Assembly: GCA_037962975.1 (NCBI GenBank)
Contig: CM075675.1
Location: forward strand, 25,732,501-25,796,500
From: Clitoria ternatea
Taxonomy: Eukaryota; Streptophyta; Magnoliopsida; Fabales; Fabaceae
Length of the DNA stretch: 64,000 nt
Direction: 5' to 3'
The notes beneath the pieces are model-generated. The model worked only from the letters and a program-made list of their open reading frames with translations, was not told the origin of the DNA and did not search any database. Of the stretch, positions 59,343-64,000 are shown in pieces; within the stretch, counting starts at the first letter, position 1, and every line of letters starts with the position of its first letter. A program made the position numbers and the translations under genes.

Positions 59343-59354
59343 GCTCTGATACCA
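59343..59354 (-). other. primer binding site of element C (initiator tRNA-Met type)
   Basis: TGGTATCAGAGC on the minus strand lies four bases inside the 5' LTR boundary. It is identical to the site in element A. Confidence 0.9.
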
Positions 59355-59358
59355 CCAA

Positions 59359-62330
59359 TGTGACGTCCTTAGTAATTTTCTGAATAAATTTTTCACGTTT
59401 TAAAAATCATTTTTTGAAATTTGTAATAAGTCATGTAAAAGTTGATAAACGCGGATTATTATCATACATACTAGTCGTGGATAATCAAAGTCATGAAATA
59501 TTTATATAGCGGAAACGATTTAGAAAAATACAGTACATGAAACATTATATTATTACAACCCATCAAGATTAAAATAAAGTCAAATTCCAAACAATAATTC
59601 ACGTAAACTCCATTCATGGCATCACTCTTCATTCTGTGTAGCATTCACTGTAAAAATTAATGTAAGAGTGAGACAGAATATAGAATAAATATAAAATAAA
59701 TAAAATTGCACAAAACACAACCAACAAGGCATAATGATATGATGAATATGCCAAACAAGTTCATTTATAAATCTTTAATTAGTCACATGATGTCATGCTG
59801 GATCCATTTGGTTTGGTGGGAATACTACAGTAAAAAGTCTCATAAACACTCCAGTAGGAATTAGCATAACCATGAATCCCTACACCTTCATGGCTCCTAC
59901 GAAAATAAGTGCACAAGTAGGAATTAACATAACCATGAATCCCTACACCTTCATGGCTCCTGCAGAAATAGGGCTTAAACTCATCATAGAGTAACCCCCC
60001 ACCAGGGTAGGCAATCATGGAACCCTTAAATTCCATGGTGCGTCCAAATGCTTATGATGCATGAATGCCTTTAATTTTCTTTATCATTTAACATACCATG
60101 ATATCAACATTTCCGAACCCACTTGGAAAACCATAAGTCCTCAAAGGACACATCACATATAATAATTTTTAGAATCATGGATTTACTGTTTTAACCACAT
60201 GTATCAATATCCGCAAGGCATTCGTGTATATATATATATATCAATTTAGTCATTCATAATTATTTATGACAAAAACATTCATACTGTAAGTCAAGTATAG
60301 AGCACTCAATAACATCCATAATAATCTATAGTTTCTCAATAATTCAATAAGAAATCATTATTTATATGAAAAATATCATTTTCATCCATAATAACCATTA
60401 TAGGTAAGTTTCAATATTTTCCAACAGCAACATGCATTAGTAAAACAGCCATAACATGAGCAAATCAAATCCTTTTTAAGTGATTCCACTTTCTGTAGTT
60501 TAATAATAGAATTATCTACAACTTTCATGAAGACCATAATTTCATATTCCAAACAGAAACACCTCTTATTCACAGAATACAAAACTGCCTCAAAGAGAGT
60601 TTTTAAAACGTACATATGTTAGTATTTTCAACGTTTCTGGAGCTACAAAAATAATTTTGGCATGGGACCAGTTTTAAATTACTCCTAACACAAATATATA
60701 TAACTTTCATAAAGACATTACAGTCTAAAAACGTATGTATAATTCCCAGAATATTAATATATGCATAAACCATAAGACAAGTATTTCAATCGGACATACT
60801 ATAGTATTTTGGCTATAACTCATGCTATACATATCCAAATCAGTCGGTTCAGGTCTCAAAATTCACATAACAAAAAGATCTACAACTTTGATGAAGATAC
60901 TGATCATTAATTCTCATCACAAAATTTCCAGTTTTAAAAATAAAATTCGTATTACAGATTTTCAGCTTGAACATACTTAAGTATTTTAGGCATAACTCAA
61001 GCTACAAAAATCCTTTTGACTTGAAACCACTTTCTATAGATCCATAACATAAATATCTACAACTTTCATGAAGACATCAAAGTCTAAAAATGTATGTATA
61101 ATTCCCAGAATATTAATATATGCACAAAACATAAGACAAGTATTTTAATCGGACATGCTGTAGTATTTTGGCTATAACTCATGCTATACATATCCAAAGC
61201 AGTTGGTTCAGGTCTCAAAATTCACATCACAAAAATATCTACAACTTTCATGAAGATGTCAGAATCAAATTCATACGTTTTCAACTTCAAAAATGAGCAA
61301 CAAGATACAAAAATAATACTGGAATCCTAGAACAGCATACAATTCTACCCATTTCATAATTATTCACAACCCTATTCCCTCTTACCTTAATGGAGGTTCC
61401 TAAAGTAGTTGAAAGTGTTGTATTATTGTCCTAGCTTCAGATCAAGAGTGAACTTGATGGAGAAAGTGAAAGAAAATAAGAGAGAGACTTCACTAACTTT
61501 AGCTTGTTCTAATAATTCAGAGTTGGGAACAAGATGTAGTGTTAATTTAATGATGCAAATGACAAGTGGGGGACAAGCTTTTCATAATGGGATTGTAGTG
61601 GGATGTTAGGTGCATTAATTGTGGTGATAATGGAGGTTTTAGGTGAAAAAAATGGGCTGGATTGTTGACCATTTCCGCAGCCTACATAATGTAGTTTGTT
61701 TGATTGAAGTAAATATCAATTCTGACACCGTTTTGGTATTTTAGGCATATCTCTCTCATATCTTAATGGATTTTAACAAATTTGGTCTTGTTGGAAAGCT
61801 AAGACAACGAGGAACAACTTTGTAGTTTACCACTTTTTCAAATTCGGACTCTAACAAGGTATTAAAATATGTACAAGATGATATGATTGAAGTAAAATAT
61901 CAATTCTGACACTGTTTCGATATTTTGGGTATATCTCTCTCATATCTTAATGGATTTTAACAAATTTGGTCTTGTTGGAAAGATAAGAAAAAGAGGAACA
62001 ACTTTGTAGTTGACCACATTTCCAAATTCAGACTCTAACTAACAATTAAAATGTGTACAAAAGGACGAATTTTGAGTGGAGTATGTGGCAATTTGATGAG
62101 AGTAATTGGAAAAGCCAAGGAAATTAATAACTAAGGAAATAGGTAATAAATTATTTGATTAACTTTTACCAAAGGTATAAAGTTAAAATTATTTACCATG
62201 GTAAAAGGTTAAATTGAAGATGTTGTCCTAACTAAAAATTTATGTAAAAAGTTGAGATAAAATGGATAATATCATTGATGGTCTAAATCAAAATGGTTAT
62301 ACATGAGAATAAAATTTTTAGGATGTTACA
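59359..62330 (-). repeat. 5' LTR of element C (right copy)
   Basis: It matches 51607-54608 with scattered substitutions and a shorter TA tract (about 60226-60240). The same 63-bp duplication and 182-bp modules are present. It ends next to the primer site at 59343-59354. Confidence 0.93.
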
Positions 62331-62335
62331 GTCAT

Positions 62336-63145
62336 TGTCTGTCACAATCCGCCCTGAAACGCTAAACCTCACGATTATATTCTCATACACGAACCGTCGA
62401 GTTCTTGTAGAGGTAATATGAATAACCGGTTTGGCTTCGATCCACTTGGTGAAATAATCTACCCCAACAATTAAGTACTTAATACCTTTGGGAGTTGTAG
62501 GAAAATGACCTAGAATGTACAAACCCCATTGGTAGAAATGTCAGGGAACCGCAGATATGAACAATTCTTCTGTCGGTATGTGGCGTAGGTTGGAAAACTT
62601 TTGGCACGAGTCACACTTTTTAACATATTCTGCAGTATCTCTCTTCATCATGGGCCACCGGTATCTACCCTGAAGTATCTTTTACATCAAGCTTCTTGCC
62701 CTGAAATGATGTCACACTAGCCCTCGTGGACTTCTTCCATAACCTCTCAGACTTTGTTTCCATTAAGGCACCTGAGGTATGCGACTGAGAGACCACGCTG
62801 GAACAAGATCCCGTTAACCATGGTGAAGAATGGTAACTCCATTTTTACTCTCTTTCTTTCTGACTCATTAGTAGGAAACTAACCATTCATCATATGCATC
62901 GGATATAGGGCACAACCCAAGAGTCTTCATTAAAGGCATGCGTGTGGATGACAGAATGAGATGGTGAGTGGGGAACGCTAGGCTCCATTAGCGTGTTTTG
63001 CACCACAGTTGTTGTACAACCAACTTTCTTCGTGTTGGCCAACCTTGAAAGAATATCTGCTCGCGTATTCTCCTTCCTCGGAACATGCTTGAAAGTTAAG
63101 GTCTGAAACCTCTCCTTCAACTCGTTGACAGAGCAAGTACTAGTG
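62336..63145 (-). pseudogene. element D RNase H to integrase segment, truncated at its 5' side
   Basis: The minus strand shows the end of the archaeal-type RNase H (TFKHVPRKENTRADILSRLA near 63030-63090). The integrase zinc region and core start follow (GIKYLIVGVDYFTKWIEAK near 62450). The frame reaches TDND and is then cut by element C. Similarity to element B stops abruptly near 63145, so gag, protease, reverse transcriptase and the 5' LTR of D are missing from this window or deleted. Confidence 0.85.
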
Positions 63146-64000
63146 TAACAAGAGTTCCTTTGTTTGATATTCCCTCATAACTTGAGAAATAACTAAGAGT
63201 ATGAAATTGGAATTGGAATTTGAAATTAGGATTTCAATTCCAATTCTTATATAATTGTAATTAGTATAAAATTACTATTTTTATGCCTGGATCACATGAA
63301 ATTAAAATGTGAAATTGTAAGCTAAAATGAGGTGAGAATAAAGGTGACAACAAGAGTGGTGACAATAGTAGTGGTTATAACAACAACGATGGTTGCAACA
63401 AAGTAGTGTTAAAGGTGACAATGGGAATGGCAGTGACATGTGGCGGCAATACGGATGATGGTGACATTGGTGGTTATGGTGGTGGTGATAATTGTGGTGA
63501 TGGTGGTGGATGGCGGCTACAATAATGTAATGTGATGTTATAAATTGGTATTTCAAAATGTATTAGCTCAGAATTGTAAATAGTTAATTGTAGTTATATT
63601 CCAATTTTATGGAATTGACTCTTGAATTATAATTTTAATTTTAAGAAGACTTTCAAACATTATAATTTAAATAGACATTTAGATTAAAAGATAATTTACA
63701 AAATTAATTTTTAATTTAAATCTTTAATGAAATTAAAGTATTTTAAAAAAATATTTTACCAAACAACTTTAAACTTAACAATAATAATTATGTTAACAAA
63801 ATTTAAATAGTTTCAAAAATTCTTTTAGAGCTTTGAATTTTAGCTTTAACTTAAAAATAATCTCTAAATTATTAATAAATTACGTCAAACTAAGTGTGAA
63901 TCAACCTGAGAAGCCCACTGCTATATATATTGTTCCCCGAGCTCTTATTTGACAGAAGATTTATCAACTTGTTAAAAGGTACTGCTATAATTGAAGTACA
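63146..64000. other. non-coding right edge with GGTGGT-rich and palindromic patches
   Basis: An AATTGGAATTGGAATTT patch with its inverted form lies near 63205-63245. A degenerate GTGGTGAC/GGTGGTGATGG-type triplet-rich stretch runs from 63340 to 63525. The remainder is AT-rich with no gene seen. Confidence 0.5.

Larger units (their letters stand above)
51607..62330 (-). mobile_element. element C: Tekay/Del-type Ty3/gypsy chromovirus, minus strand
   Basis: A full-length element with LTRs 51607-54608 and 59359-62330 and a 5-bp target duplication GTCAT (51602-51606 and 62331-62335). On its own strand the LTR starts TGTAACATCC and ends GGACGTCACA. The primer site is at 59343-59354 and the purine tract at 54609-54621. 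gag-pol is on the minus strand (59070 to 54662) and has several stops. It lies inside the integrase of element D. Domain order and end sequences match element A, but the LTRs are otherwise diverged. Confidence 0.95.

Noticed and set aside
63302..63556. Minus-strand His-rich frame
   Set aside because: It comes from degenerate GTGGTGAC-type simple repeats and has no conserved features.

Overview
This window comes from a plant nuclear genome, most likely a eudicot and probably a legume. It is AT-rich and its genes have many short exons with GT-AG introns. Both conserved genes are plant-type, and most of the rest is nested Ty3/gypsy retrotransposons. The family assignment is an inference from overall sequence style, not a database match.

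Two conserved host genes are present, both on the minus strand. At 79-3668 is the 5' part of a VPS26C (DSCR3-like, retriever/retromer-related) gene; eight exons are readable and the C-terminal exons lie off the left edge. At 20126-27595 is a complete 12-exon phosphoethanolamine/phosphomethylethanolamine N-methyltransferase gene (494 codons, two methyltransferase domains, phosphocholine synthesis).

Layout: 1-3.7 kb VPS26C; 4.2-4.9 kb a small non-autonomous hAT-like element; 6.3-17.8 kb element A, a Tekay/Del-type chromovirus on the plus strand with TSD TCTTA, a decayed gag-pol and a foreign solo LTR in its 3' LTR; 18.2-18.5 kb a Stowaway-like MITE; 20.1-27.6 kb the methyltransferase gene with two related MITEs in its introns. 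From about 29.5 to 63.1 kb lies a nested block.

The host of that block is D, an old degenerate Tat-lineage element on the minus strand. Its LTR holds a 1.75-kb hAT derivative (29774-31520, TSD AGTGGGAT), and a Tekay-type LTR fragment lies at about 35.0-36.2 kb. Its integrase region is cut first by element B (37377-51253, plus strand, TSD CAACT, nearly identical LTRs) and then by element C (51607-62330, Tekay type, minus strand, TSD GTCAT).

The most interesting system is element B. It is a 13.9-kb Tat-type retrotransposon with one long gag-pol frame (two in-frame stops) and an extra archaeal-type RNase H domain. Two tandem arrays follow (about 67-bp and about 48-bp units). Between them and the 3' LTR is a separate antisense gene with its own TATA box, an 86-bp intron, a putative gypsy-type transposon domain and a long coiled coil. 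Older element D keeps the same antisense gene, with the intron at the same place, so this is a conserved part of the lineage. A second unusual signal is a module of about 182 bp that recurs in the LTRs of both A and C.
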